The position numbers were made by a program, and so were the translations under genes. The notes beneath the pieces were generated by a model. The model saw only the letters and a program-made list of their open reading frames with translations, had not been told where the DNA came from and ran no database searches. From Thalassotalea euphylliae (GTDB lineage Bacteria > Pseudomonadota > Gammaproteobacteria > Enterobacterales > Alteromonadaceae), in the NCBI RefSeq assembly GCF_003390375.1, contig NZ_QUOT01000001.1, forward strand, positions 496,001 to 560,000: a DNA stretch of 64,000 nt, in the 5' to 3' direction. The first letter of the stretch is position 1, and every line of letters starts with the position of its first letter. Positions 1 through 8,167 of the stretch are shown here, piece after piece.

Positions 1-827
1 GCTTGTTGGTACTGCTCTGCTTTAGCAATGAAAACCTTATCCAATGTAGCGTTAATCGTTACGTATTTTTCATTGAACGTTTGCGCACTTTCTTCTGAGA
101 GTAGCTGAAATTGTTCGCTTAGCACTTGCCATTCTTTTTCTAACTCAGCGCGCTTTGATAAAACCACACCATAGTCAGTCACATCTTTTAATGCTAATAG
201 CTTAGACAAGTTCAATTGAGCATCTTTGGTAATTTTTATCGGTGCCTGTTCAGCTTCTTTTAGCGCCGTAATTTTATTGTTTAACAGCGTTGATGCCGAC
301 TCAAGGTTAACCTTCTTGGCAAGCTTTTCTAGCGAATCAATGTCACTATTGTTATCAATAATATATTGCCATAGCGCTAGTTGATTCTTTTGCTGAGCGA
401 TACTCACCAGCAAGTGAGGCTTATCAAGCTTGCTAAACAATGCCAGAATAAGGTCAATCGAATTGGTTTGGTTTAAAACCTGCTCAGCTAACGCTTTATT
501 TAGCTGCTCGCCAAACTCTATACGCTTTTCAATGCTTAATTGGGTGTCGTCACTGGCGATGTGTTCAACAATTTTTTGCTCAGCAACTCGGCGAATTGAG
601 CTGGCACTGTCGTTAGTTAGCGCTTGTTGCCAAAGCGAATAATCATTCAATTTTAACAGCGCAGCACGTCGCACAAGCGCACTCTCGTCTTCACTGGCAA
701 GCTGACGAATAATTTGCTCATCTTGTGCTTCGTTTAATTGTAATTCTTGCTCGATGCAGCTAACCCGAACGCTTGGGTCTTGGTGCTGCCAATTCGCTTT
801 TGAAGCGAATAACTTTGAAAAGATCAT
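1..827 (-). CDS. DUF349 domain-containing protein, 5' part only
   Basis: Reading the minus strand from the ATG at 827 gives an open frame of about 275 residues that runs off the left edge of the window, so the C-terminus is missing. The protein begins MIFSKLFAS and is an Ala/Leu/Glu/Gln-rich helical protein with HEAT-like stretches such as residues around VRRAALLKLN. This matches the N-terminus of the large DUF349 proteins that lie next to yeaC in Alteromonadales; the DUF349 repeats themselves would be beyond the edge. Its ATG overlaps the yeaC stop codon by 4 bases (ATGA), so the two are probably translationally coupled. Function unknown. The family call rests on the N-terminus and the neighbour, so it is good but not certain. 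Confidence 0.75.
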   Translation of the reverse strand, partial: MIFSKLFASKANWQHQDPSVRVSCIEQELQLNEAQDEQIIRQLASEDESALVRRAALLKLNDYSLWQQALTNDSASSIRRVAEQKIVEHIASDDTQLSIEKRIEFGEQLNKALAEQVLNQTNSIDLILALFSKLDKPHLLVSIAQQKNQLALWQYIIDNNSDIDSLEKLAKKVNLESASTLLNNKITALKEAEQAPIKITKDAQLNLSKLLALKDVTDYGVVLSKRAELEKEWQVLSEQFQLLSEESAQTFNEKYVTINATLDKVFIAKAEQYQQ

Positions 828-1129
828 AGATCCGTAAACCTAGCAATATTGTTCTGTTCAGGGGGTGTTGAAGATTGCTCTTGGCTATTACTAAATTCAG
901 CCTTCAACTCACGTTTGCTTTTACTGACAATTTCACCATTTTCACCAACAGTGAGCATTTCTTTTGATTTAAGTACGCGTGCCTGATACGCCATTACAAT
1001 CTGCATGGCAGTATCGCGCTGTGCTTGATCGACGTTGGTGCCTTCCGGCCACTTTCCCGTTTCTGCGGCACACTTGAAACGTTCAAACATATCCTCAGAA
1101 AGATTATCTACAACTTGAATGATATCCAT
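824..1129 (-). CDS. yeaC: YeaC-family protein (DUF1315)
   Basis: This 101-residue soluble protein begins MDIIQVVDNLSEDMFERFK and continues with the family's conserved acidic N-terminus, the K-W-P-E-G segment near residues 27-31 and a helical middle (AMQIVMAYQARVL). These are hallmarks of the YeaC/DUF1315 family, whose function is not established. The C-terminal 30 residues are polar and probably disordered. It starts directly after the stop of the zinc-ribbon gene and overlaps the DUF349 gene, so the three form one transcription unit. Confidence 0.85.
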   Translation of the reverse strand: MDIIQVVDNLSEDMFERFKCAAETGKWPEGTNVDQAQRDTAMQIVMAYQARVLKSKEMLTVGENGEIVSKSKRELKAEFSNSQEQSSTPPEQNNIARFTDL

Positions 1130-1459
1130 TTATTTTAATTTTCTTTTCACTAATAAAATTCTAACGCGAGTAACGATATACAGAATGAAACCGATCACTG
1201 TGCTACTCATGGCGGTAACATACTGCCAGCTACCTGGCTGAGCGTTTTGCCAAAATAAAAACAAAAAACCGCCACAAAATAGCAACATGGCGATAAAAGA
1301 ATGCGTCATTAAAGATTGTTGCTGCTTAATGCGTTTTTCACGCTCAAAACTGGCGAGTTTTTCTTGGTCTACGCCCTTAAGCGGAACGCCACAATGGCTA
1401 CAAGATTCACTTTTATCAGATATTTTTTTACGGCAAGACGGGCAATTGATAACAGCCAT
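1130..1459 (-). CDS. zinc-ribbon membrane protein
   Basis: This 109-residue protein starts with a zinc ribbon built from CPSC (residues 6-9) and CSHC (residues 20-23), followed by a short charged linker and two predicted membrane segments (about residues 52-70 and 80-100) ending in a basic tail. Such proteins are usually annotated only as zinc-ribbon domain proteins; a cytoplasmic metal-binding head on a two-helix anchor is what can be seen. It is the first gene of the minus-strand run leading into yeaC and the DUF349 gene. No specific function can be assigned. Confidence 0.8.
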   Translation of the reverse strand: MAVINCPSCRKKISDKSESCSHCGVPLKGVDQEKLASFEREKRIKQQQSLMTHSFIAMLLFCGGFLFLFWQNAQPGSWQYVTAMSSTVIGFILYIVTRVRILLVKRKLK

Positions 1460-1500
1460 ATAGCTTCCTGTTTTTCTAAATACCTCGGTATTTTAACCAA

Positions 1501-1527
1501 AAAAAACGCCCTTGCGGGCGTTTTTTC
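1501..1527 (-). terminator. Rho-independent terminator of the amino acid symporter gene
   Basis: A perfect inverted repeat (AAAAAACGCCC, loop TTG, GGGCG then a run of T) lies 13 bases past the symporter stop. The stem is flanked by A and T runs, so it can work in both directions, but its position fits termination of the minus-strand symporter transcript and insulation of the zinc-ribbon operon. Confidence 0.85.
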
Positions 1528-1539
1528 TTGGATTATCGA

Positions 1540-3015
1540 TTATTTTTTATCGCGCCAAATGTCGGCATTTTTTATGCCTAACTTATCAGGGTCAAAACTA
1601 TACTCTTCAACCCCTTCTTGCTGCTGACGCTCATAGTCTTTCAGTGCTTTTATAGCTGGTTTAGCCATAAAGAAAATCACTAAAATACCAATAATGTTTA
1701 ACCAGGCCATTAAGCCAACACCAACATCACCTAAGCCCCATGCAATATCTGCTGCTTTTACCGTACCGTAGAAAGTGGCCACCATAATGGCAACTTTTAA
1801 CAAGAAGGTTAAGGCAGGGATTTTGAACGTACGCTTGATGTAAGCAACGTTGTTTTCCGCAATAAAGTAGTAAGCCAAAATAGTGGTAAACGCAAAGAAG
1901 AACAAGGCTAATGCAATAAATGGTTTACCAATGCCTGGCAGCATGCCTTCCACAGCAATTTGGGTAAATGCTGGGCTGTTAGCTGCAACATCAGCGGCTA
2001 CATTTTGAATAATAAAGGCATCGCCCGCGCCGTGAACATTGTACGCGCCCGTGATCAAAATCATAAAGGCTGTTGCTGAACAAACAAATAGCGTGTCAAT
2101 GTAAACAGAGAAAGCTTGTACTAAACCTTGCTGAGCAGGATGCTTAACTTCGGCAGCAGCTGCCGCATGAGGGCCAGTACCCTGACCCGCTTCATTTGAA
2201 TATACACCGCGTTTAACACCCCAACCAATGGCTGCACCAACACCTGCCATTGGTGAGAATGCATCGTTGATAATCATCATGAAAACGCCTGGCAATTTAT
2301 CGATATTAAGCGCGATCATCACACAAGCAATAATGATGTATGCCAATGCCATAAATGGCACGACAACCTGAGTGAAATTAGCAATACGCTTAACACCACC
2401 GAAGATGATAAAGCCAAGCAATAACACAATGGCAACCGCTGTATACACTTTAGTGATAGCGAGCGGGCCAAAGGCCGTGTCAACAACATGCCCTTGACCA
2501 AAGACCATAGTCACCGCTTCACCAATACTGTTTGACTGCACCGTTGGCAACAACACACCACAGGCTAAAATGGTTGCTATGGCAAATATCCATGCATACC
2601 ATTTTTGACCCATTGCTTTTTCAATGTAATAAGCTGGACCACCACGGTATAAGCCATCGTGCTCTTCTTTGAATATTTGTGCATTCGTAGATTCGATATA
2701 AGCAGTCGCAGCACCAAAAAACGCGACAACCCACATCCAAAATACCGCGCCAGGGCCACCGAAACCGATGGCAGCGGCAACACCTGCAATATTACCCGTA
2801 CCAACGCGACCAGAGAGTGAAACCGCTAATGCCTGAAAAGAAGAAATGCCCTGCTCAGAGCTTTTTCCTGACAGCAGCAGGCGCCACATTTCGCGAAAAT
2901 GGCGAACTTGCACAAAACGGGTAATAACTGAGAAAAATAAACCTGCGCCTAGGCACAAATAAATAAGCGCAGGGCTCCATATCACGCTGTTAAGCGTATT
3001 GACTAGTTCTAACAC
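1540..3015 (-). CDS. alanine/glycine:cation symporter (AGCS family)
   Basis: This is a 491-residue inner-membrane protein with about ten to eleven hydrophobic segments. It belongs to the alanine or glycine:cation symporter family (TC 2.A.25), which imports small neutral amino acids with Na+ or H+. The family signatures are visible: SGRVGTGNIAG at residues 68-78 and the cytoplasmic GVKRGVYSNEAGQGTGPHA stretch near residue 270. Length is normal for the family. It has its own terminator downstream. A carboxypeptidase gene on the same strand lies 57 bases upstream, so a link to peptide or D/L-alanine scavenging is plausible but is only inferred from position. The exact substrate cannot be read from the sequence. 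Confidence 0.93.
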   Translation of the reverse strand: MLELVNTLNSVIWSPALIYLCLGAGLFFSVITRFVQVRHFREMWRLLLSGKSSEQGISSFQALAVSLSGRVGTGNIAGVAAAIGFGGPGAVFWMWVVAFFGAATAYIESTNAQIFKEEHDGLYRGGPAYYIEKAMGQKWYAWIFAIATILACGVLLPTVQSNSIGEAVTMVFGQGHVVDTAFGPLAITKVYTAVAIVLLLGFIIFGGVKRIANFTQVVVPFMALAYIIIACVMIALNIDKLPGVFMMIINDAFSPMAGVGAAIGWGVKRGVYSNEAGQGTGPHAAAAAEVKHPAQQGLVQAFSVYIDTLFVCSATAFMILITGAYNVHGAGDAFIIQNVAADVAANSPAFTQIAVEGMLPGIGKPFIALALFFFAFTTILAYYFIAENNVAYIKRTFKIPALTFLLKVAIMVATFYGTVKAADIAWGLGDVGVGLMAWLNIIGILVIFFMAKPAIKALKDYERQQQEGVEEYSFDPDKLGIKNADIWRDKK

Positions 3016-3072
3016 TAATTAACTCCAATATTGTTATTGTTTTTATTGTCATGTTTCCTGAAATCGTTATTT

Positions 3073-4200
3073 CTATCGCAGATCGTCTACCACATGGTAA
3101 ACCGCTGTTAAGACGTCGCGACCAAATAAGCTGCTTCGTTCACCTGACCAGCCAACGCTATAATCTGGCAATAAAGCATTGTCTTTAAATGGCATTTCAA
3201 TGGTATAAGCTAAACACTTAAAAGTTTCACCAACCCAGTTGCTACCTACGGTTAAGTTAGCTTGGCCTGGTTCATCTTTGTCGTAGCCTTTTTCATCTTG
3301 GAATTCAGGCGTAATCGCTAAAAGCACTTGTTTAAACTTGTCTTCTAACGCTTTATGACGTTCGTCGTATGAAGGACAGCCTTCACAACCAGCAACGAAG
3401 TTATAAGGTAACGCTTCATCACCATGAATATCAAGGTGCATATCAACACCTGTCTGCTTCATTTTTTCAGTGACGAGGAAAACTTCCGGGCTTTGTTCCA
3501 TAGATGGCGACTGCCATTCGCGGTTTAAGTTAACACCAATCGCATTGGTTCTTAAGTGGCCGCGCACACTGCCATCAGGGTTCATATTCGGCACTATGTA
3601 GAATACAGCTTTGTTTAACAGTGCACGTGCAACACCGTCATCTTCATCTAATAAACGGTCAATAAAGCCCTCGACAAACCACTCTGCCATCGTTTCACCT
3701 GGGTGTTGGCGAGCAGTGATCCAAACGGCTTTTTTGTCTGCCCCTTCTTCACCTATTTTTAACAATGACATATCACGACCATCTAAGGTTTGACCTAATA
3801 CCTGTAGTTCACAGTCGATGTCTAATTGCGCTTGATGTAATAGGTCTTGATGACGCTCATAGCTGTATGGCTGGAAGTAAGCAAAATAAACCGAATCAAA
3901 TTCCGGCATAAAAGTGATTTTAAGCTCTTGCCCATCAAATTCGGTAGGCACACGGAACCAATGCTCGCGATCGTAAGAGGCTACTGCTTGATAATCGTGC
4001 CAGCCCTCCACATAGGCTGATTGCCCAGCATTGACGATGCGAATGTTATGCTCAACACGCTCATTGTTGTGTAATTTAAAGTGAAACCATTGATAGAATT
4101 CTGAGCCGTTATCTTTGTTAATGGCTAGTTGAATATCGCTTGGATCATTAGCTGCTAATACTTGAATATTGCCGCTGTCGAAGTTAGAAGAAATTTGCAT
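3073..4200 (-). CDS. M14 family zinc carboxypeptidase, cytosolic-carboxypeptidase-like
   Basis: A 375-residue protein with no signal peptide. The first about 120 residues form the beta-rich N-terminal domain of cytosolic carboxypeptidases (pattern SEFYQWFHFKL), followed by the zinc peptidase domain. Zinc ligands are in RQHPGE (His166, Glu169) and DIHGDE (His259); the catalytic Glu is in YTIEMPF (Glu335). NPDG and NLNREW substrate-side motifs are present. An upstream in-frame GTG at 4242 would add 14 residues, but the ATG at 4200 starts the conserved domain and is preferred. Bacterial members trim C-terminal residues from peptides; the exact specificity is unknown. The amino acid symporter downstream on the same strand may take up the released amino acids, an inference from context. 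Confidence 0.88.
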   Translation of the reverse strand: MQISSNFDSGNIQVLAANDPSDIQLAINKDNGSEFYQWFHFKLHNNERVEHNIRIVNAGQSAYVEGWHDYQAVASYDREHWFRVPTEFDGQELKITFMPEFDSVYFAYFQPYSYERHQDLLHQAQLDIDCELQVLGQTLDGRDMSLLKIGEEGADKKAVWITARQHPGETMAEWFVEGFIDRLLDEDDGVARALLNKAVFYIVPNMNPDGSVRGHLRTNAIGVNLNREWQSPSMEQSPEVFLVTEKMKQTGVDMHLDIHGDEALPYNFVAGCEGCPSYDERHKALEDKFKQVLLAITPEFQDEKGYDKDEPGQANLTVGSNWVGETFKCLAYTIEMPFKDNALLPDYSVGWSGERSSLFGRDVLTAVYHVVDDLR

Positions 4201-4476
4201 AACGTTTGTTTTATTGCTCTGACATGAAGCCGTAGTGTACACAAAGCCTTAAGTGATCAGAAGTTTTAATAAAAACATGACATCGAATGACTGTCAGCAA
4301 CAAGTTACAGCGTACTTTTAGAGCTACTTTACTCCCCTTTACCACTTCCCCTTCTTACTTCCTAACACACGTGTCTAGATTGCATCTATTGGCTTGCGGG
4401 GCTATCTTAGCACTAGCCACGACAAGCTTTACTTAGCACATAACTTTAACGACAAAAGAATAACAAGGATCTAAAT

Positions 4477-5097
4477 ATGAAGCTCTTTACCTTTCCGCCC
4501 GCACCAAACCCTTTGCGCGTTAGCTATTTTTTAAAATACAAAGGGCTAGAAATTGAAACTGAAATTATCGATTTAAAAGAGAAACAACAATTTAACGCCG
4601 AGTATGTCGCGGTAAACCCAAATGCCACCGTACCAGCTCTGTTATTAGACGATAATACGTTACTAACAGACAGTATCGCGATTTGTGCTTACCTAGAGCG
4701 TAAGCACCCAGAAAAACCCTTATTTGGGCAGAATGATGAAGAATACGCGCAAGTCATCGGCTGGTGCCACAAACTATACGTTGAAGGGTTTAGTGCGGTT
4801 GCAGAGGTGTTGCGAAACGGTAGTGAATTTTTTGCTGATCGCGCCCTACCCGGCTTAACGCCAATAAAGCAATTACCAGCATTAGTTGAGCGTGGCCAAA
4901 CCCGTATTGGACTATTCTGGAATATGCTTGATAAACACCTAAGTGAACGCGAATTTGTTGCCGCAAGTGGTTTTAGCCAAGCAGATATAGATGCATACGC
5001 TATTTGTCAATTTGCGAGTTGGGTAAAAGCGAGCATTCCGCCAGAATGTGAAAACTTGAATCGCTGGCATCAACAAGTTGCAGCTATTCTTGATTAA
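4477..5097 (+). CDS. glutathione S-transferase family protein
   Basis: A 206-residue cytosolic protein with the two-domain GST layout. The N-terminal thioredoxin-like fold spans about residues 1-78, with the cis-proline segment ATVPALLLDD and the glutathione-gamma-glutamyl contact TDSIAICAYLE; an all-helical domain follows from about residue 85. It would conjugate or reduce electrophiles with glutathione. AGGAT lies 7 to 11 bases before the ATG. The gene stands alone between the divergent M14 gene and a long intergenic region. The class within the superfamily and the substrate cannot be decided. Confidence 0.9.
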   Translation: MKLFTFPPAPNPLRVSYFLKYKGLEIETEIIDLKEKQQFNAEYVAVNPNATVPALLLDDNTLLTDSIAICAYLERKHPEKPLFGQNDEEYAQVIGWCHKLYVEGFSAVAEVLRNGSEFFADRALPGLTPIKQLPALVERGQTRIGLFWNMLDKHLSEREFVAASGFSQADIDAYAICQFASWVKASIPPECENLNRWHQQVAAILD

Positions 5098-5683
5098 AGC
5101 CTACTTTGACTAACGCTTAGCACCAGCCGACAAAACTAAAGTATCTATCAGGTAACCTTTTATTAATGTTAAGCACTTGACCCTTTGTTTGACTTCTAAT
5201 AGCTATCGCTAGAATTTTATTAGCGATGGCTTTTCTTTTACTTTCATTTAACTGATGAGCTCTTCAACTATTGTGCGAACACTTGTTAACTGGCGCCAAC
5301 ATTCGGCTCTAACAAATAGCTAACAAATGGCAATCAAACCGCCAATCAACATTTTGCATTAATTTTGATTCTCAGAATTACTATCAACAGACTTAGTATG
5401 ATTGAAATGATCGTCGCCGACTAAGATCAAGGTATCAAAAACATCTGCTGTTTTATAACTAAGATTTTTATCACCATTTACGGGGGAGATCTCAGTTGAG
5501 CCGATAAAGTGCTCTCTGTATTCGCTGCCATCATGACCCGCTACACCTTAACATCAAATAAACTAGAAACGATTCAAGACAAGCTAAAACACAATGCATT
5601 AACCTCTGGTTAACAAAGATTATCTTAGGTATGATTGCCGCCCATTTGGTCAAAGAACAACAGCAAGGTAGTTAGTAGCGCTC
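5098..5683. other. intergenic region before the LacI-type regulator
   Basis: No convincing gene is seen in these 586 bases. A 26-codon open frame starts at the ATG near 5534 (MTRYTLTSNKLETIQDK...), followed in another frame by LTKIILGMIAAHLVKEQQQG. Together they could be the decayed remnant of a small protein gene, but no family is recognised. No palindromic operator stood out. Confidence 0.4.
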
Positions 5684-6685
5684 ATGGCAACGATTTATGA
5701 AGTATCAAAATTAGCTGGTGTATCGCTCGCAACGGTTTCTCGCGTAATGAATAATAATGCGCGTGTTAGCGATAAAACCAAGCAAAAAGTCCTTGATGCC
5801 ATGAATGAGCTTGGCTACAGACCCAATGCAAGCGCCCGTTCGCTAGCGTCAAATCGCAGTGACTCGGTGGGTATTATGGTGTCTGAGCTACATGGCCCTT
5901 TCTTTGGTCAAATGATGGCCGGTATTGAATCAGAGCTAAGAGCCGCTGGTAAACACGTTATCTTTACTACTGGGCATTCAGAAGAAGAGCGAGAAAAAGA
6001 CGGTATCGAATTTTTAATGGGTCGTAATTGCGACGCCATTATCATTCATGTTGAAGTAGTAACTGATGACTACTTAGTCGAAGTAAGCCAAGGCAATACG
6101 CCTATTTACCTACTTAGCCGCTATGTTGAACAGCTCAAAGAAAAGTGCATTAGTTTAGACAATGAAGTTGGTGGTTATTTGGCAACAAAAGCGCTGATTG
6201 ATCACGGCCATAACAAAATTGCTTACATCGCAGGACCACAATTTAAAGCAGATGCCAGCAATCGACTACTAGGTCATAAGCGCGCACTGCAAGAACACGG
6301 AATCGAATTTAATAGCGACTTATTGTTCATTGGCGACTTTAAAGAAACCGGTGGTAGCGAAGGATTAAAGCATTTTATCGACAATCAATTGAGTTTTAGC
6401 GCTGTCGTTTGTGCCAATGACGAAATGGCATCTGGTGCCATGAAGTACGCTCGTGAGCACGGCTATACACTACCCAATGATTTATCGGTGATCGGATTCG
6501 ATAATGTTATTTTTGCCAATTACCTCTACCCTACTTTGACCACCATCGATAATCCTGTTGAAAAAATGGGACGTATGGCCGCCAAAATGGTGTTAACCGA
6601 TATTTATAAGCGCAAAGACTTATCAATTGAACGCGTTTTTGAGCCTAGCCTTATATTGCGCAATTCAATCGTAGAAAGTAAATAA
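5684..6685 (+). CDS. LacI/GalR-family transcriptional regulator
   Basis: A 333-residue DNA-binding protein. Residues 2-48 carry the LacI helix-turn-helix and hinge (TIYEVSKLAGVSLATVSRVM), followed by a periplasmic-binding-protein-like sensor domain of about 270 residues that includes VGIMVSEL, a D-hinge GHNKIAYIAG and SVIGFDN. Members usually repress or activate sugar-use genes in response to a sugar or sugar phosphate. Here no sugar gene is adjacent; the following gene is an antitoxin, so the regulon lies elsewhere or has been separated. The ATG at 5684 has no strong Shine-Dalgarno site but starts exactly at the conserved domain. Confidence 0.93.
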   Translation: MATIYEVSKLAGVSLATVSRVMNNNARVSDKTKQKVLDAMNELGYRPNASARSLASNRSDSVGIMVSELHGPFFGQMMAGIESELRAAGKHVIFTTGHSEEEREKDGIEFLMGRNCDAIIIHVEVVTDDYLVEVSQGNTPIYLLSRYVEQLKEKCISLDNEVGGYLATKALIDHGHNKIAYIAGPQFKADASNRLLGHKRALQEHGIEFNSDLLFIGDFKETGGSEGLKHFIDNQLSFSAVVCANDEMASGAMKYAREHGYTLPNDLSVIGFDNVIFANYLYPTLTTIDNPVEKMGRMAAKMVLTDIYKRKDLSIERVFEPSLILRNSIVESK

Positions 6686-6753
6686 CCTCAGCTCTGAGTA
6701 AGTTCCTATAGCTGGCTTTAAGGTTTTGCTTGTTCCTATTGAAGCCAACTTCA

Positions 6754-6797
6754 AAACTTGCATTTGCACATTTTTTATACCAAACTTTGCATATGCA
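6754..6797. promoter_or_regulatory. repeated operator-like boxes before the antitoxin gene
   Basis: Two similar boxes, AAACTTGCATTTGCA (6754-6768) and AAACTTTGCATATGCA (6782-6797), precede the antitoxin ribosome binding site. The second contains the perfect palindrome TGCATATGCA. Antitoxins of this family often repress their own promoter, so these are candidate autoregulatory sites; this is inference from repetition and position. Confidence 0.45.
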
Positions 6798-6810
6798 TTT
6801 AGGAGGCCTA

Positions 6811-7242
6811 ATGACTGCTATTCCGAAACTTAACACAAATACGTCAAGCCAAGCGATATATTCTGGCGCTGATGATCATCACAATACCGATCAACAACAC
6901 AGCGAAGCGCAAGTGATCATCAAAGCGTTTAACAATGCATGTCAGTCACTTAATGTCTCAACACAAGAAAAAGTCGCTATTTCTGGCGTTAATGCCTCAA
7001 CGCTTTCACGCAATCAACACAAAGGATTCTCGCCTAAATCTAAAACAGGTGAAATTCTGCTGCACTTTATCCGTTTGTATCGCTCACTTTTCGCGATAGC
7101 AGGTGGTGATGAAGCTTTTATGCAACATTGGTATCGCACACATAATAACGCCTTAAATGGTATCCCTGCAGAAATTTGCCCGACCATTGAAGGTTTATAT
7201 CGAACCAATCAATATTTAGATGCAATGCGTGGCAAAATTTAA
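6811..7242 (+). CDS. Xre/MbcA/ParS-type antitoxin (DUF2384)
   Basis: A 143-residue protein starting at the ATG at 6811, directly after the strong AGGAGG at 6801; an upstream in-frame start at 6730 lacks such a site. The N-terminal 40 residues are polar. The rest has the helix-turn-helix-like VAISGVNASTLSRNQ region and the C-terminal DUF2384 segment (FIRLYRSLFAIAGGDEAFMQHWYRTHNNALNGIPAE). This is the antitoxin layout of RES/Xre pairs, in which it masks the toxin active site and autoregulates the operon. The RES gene follows 112 bases downstream. Confidence 0.87.
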   Translation: MTAIPKLNTNTSSQAIYSGADDHHNTDQQHSEAQVIIKAFNNACQSLNVSTQEKVAISGVNASTLSRNQHKGFSPKSKTGEILLHFIRLYRSLFAIAGGDEAFMQHWYRTHNNALNGIPAEICPTIEGLYRTNQYLDAMRGKI

Positions 7243-7354
7243 CGTCCGGTAGCTCAGGTAGCGCTATTTCGTTACTTTATATAGCTTAGTTACTGTTACT
7301 TAGTTTAGTTACATTGCCAACACGCAACCTTACTCGCATAGAAATGGAGTTTCT

Positions 7355-8119
7355 ATGATAAACGACATCATTGCTGCCTGCCCCAAGCATACCGCCTATT
7401 CAAATCATGTGTTTCGCATTGTTGAAACGCAAGAATACGCCGCAACCACTAAAATTGTTGATAACTTAAGTGAACAACATTTACTTGAACAGTTATTAGA
7501 TGAGGTGAAACCCGCCTATCGGCTAGCAACCGAGGAGCTGCACTATTTAATCAGCACTCCTTTTCGCTATCCACCACTAAAATACGGTTCGCGCTTTGGC
7601 GATATCACAATGCCCAGCTATTTTTATGGTGCAGAGCAAATATCAACGGTACTGGCAGAGTGTGCGTTTTATCGTTTTGTGTTTTTGCATGATATGGCAA
7701 CCCCGTATGAAAGTACCATTCAATCTGAACACTCTATTTTTAGCGTTAAAGTACGCACAACACGTTGCAGCGATTTAACTAAACTCGCCGAGCAAGACCA
7801 CCTCAGTGCCATTAGCTCCGCGACCAGCTATCAAACCTCACAAGCCATAGGTAAACACCTAACACAGCAGAAAGGAACAGAAGTTATCCGATTTTATTCA
7901 GCCCGAGACCAACGCGAAATAAATCAGGGTATGAAACGCGGTGTGAACTTGGCGATTGCAACACCTGACGCCATAAAATCAAAAAAGCCAGAGCAAATGC
8001 AGCTCTGGCTTTGTCAAACGAATAACGAAAGTGTCGCTTTTTCTACTCAAGGTCAGCAACCAAGCATCTTTTCCCACGAAACATTTTTGTTAGATGGTCA
8101 GCTAGCTAAACCGTTTTAG
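7355..8119 (+). CDS. RES-domain toxin
   Basis: A 254-residue cytosolic protein with the RES fold. The family's conserved residues can be seen: Arg in VFRIVET (near residue 22), the YGSRFGD segment (near residues 76-82) and the Glu of LAECAFYRF (near residue 105). Known RES toxins (for example MbcT) degrade or ADP-ribosylate using NAD+, arresting growth. The length is at the longer end for the family. It is preceded by its cognate antitoxin gene. An 11-bp hairpin near its 3' end (7984-8012) is read as a terminator on the opposite strand. Confidence 0.87.
   Translation: MINDIIAACPKHTAYSNHVFRIVETQEYAATTKIVDNLSEQHLLEQLLDEVKPAYRLATEELHYLISTPFRYPPLKYGSRFGDITMPSYFYGAEQISTVLAECAFYRFVFLHDMATPYESTIQSEHSIFSVKVRTTRCSDLTKLAEQDHLSAISSATSYQTSQAIGKHLTQQKGTEVIRFYSARDQREINQGMKRGVNLAIATPDAIKSKKPEQMQLWLCQTNNESVAFSTQGQQPSIFSHETFLLDGQLAKPF
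7981..8012 (-). terminator. terminator of the RND operon, inside the RES coding region
   Basis: An 11-bp perfect inverted repeat (AAAGCCAGAGC at 7984-7994 and its complement at 8002-8012, loop of 7) is followed on the minus strand by six T. It lies 156 bases past the stop of the RND permease gene, in the direction of that transcript, and within the 3' end of the convergent toxin gene. Confidence 0.75.
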
Positions 8120-8167
8120 CCAGCTCTCACGCTCTTTTAGCTATAGTTTCTTTTAGCTTTTGTGACT

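Noticed and set aside
5275..5345. Possible attC-like sequence (CTAACAAA repeats near GGCGCC)
   Set aside because: Core-like words are present but no pairing arms or R' core could be found.
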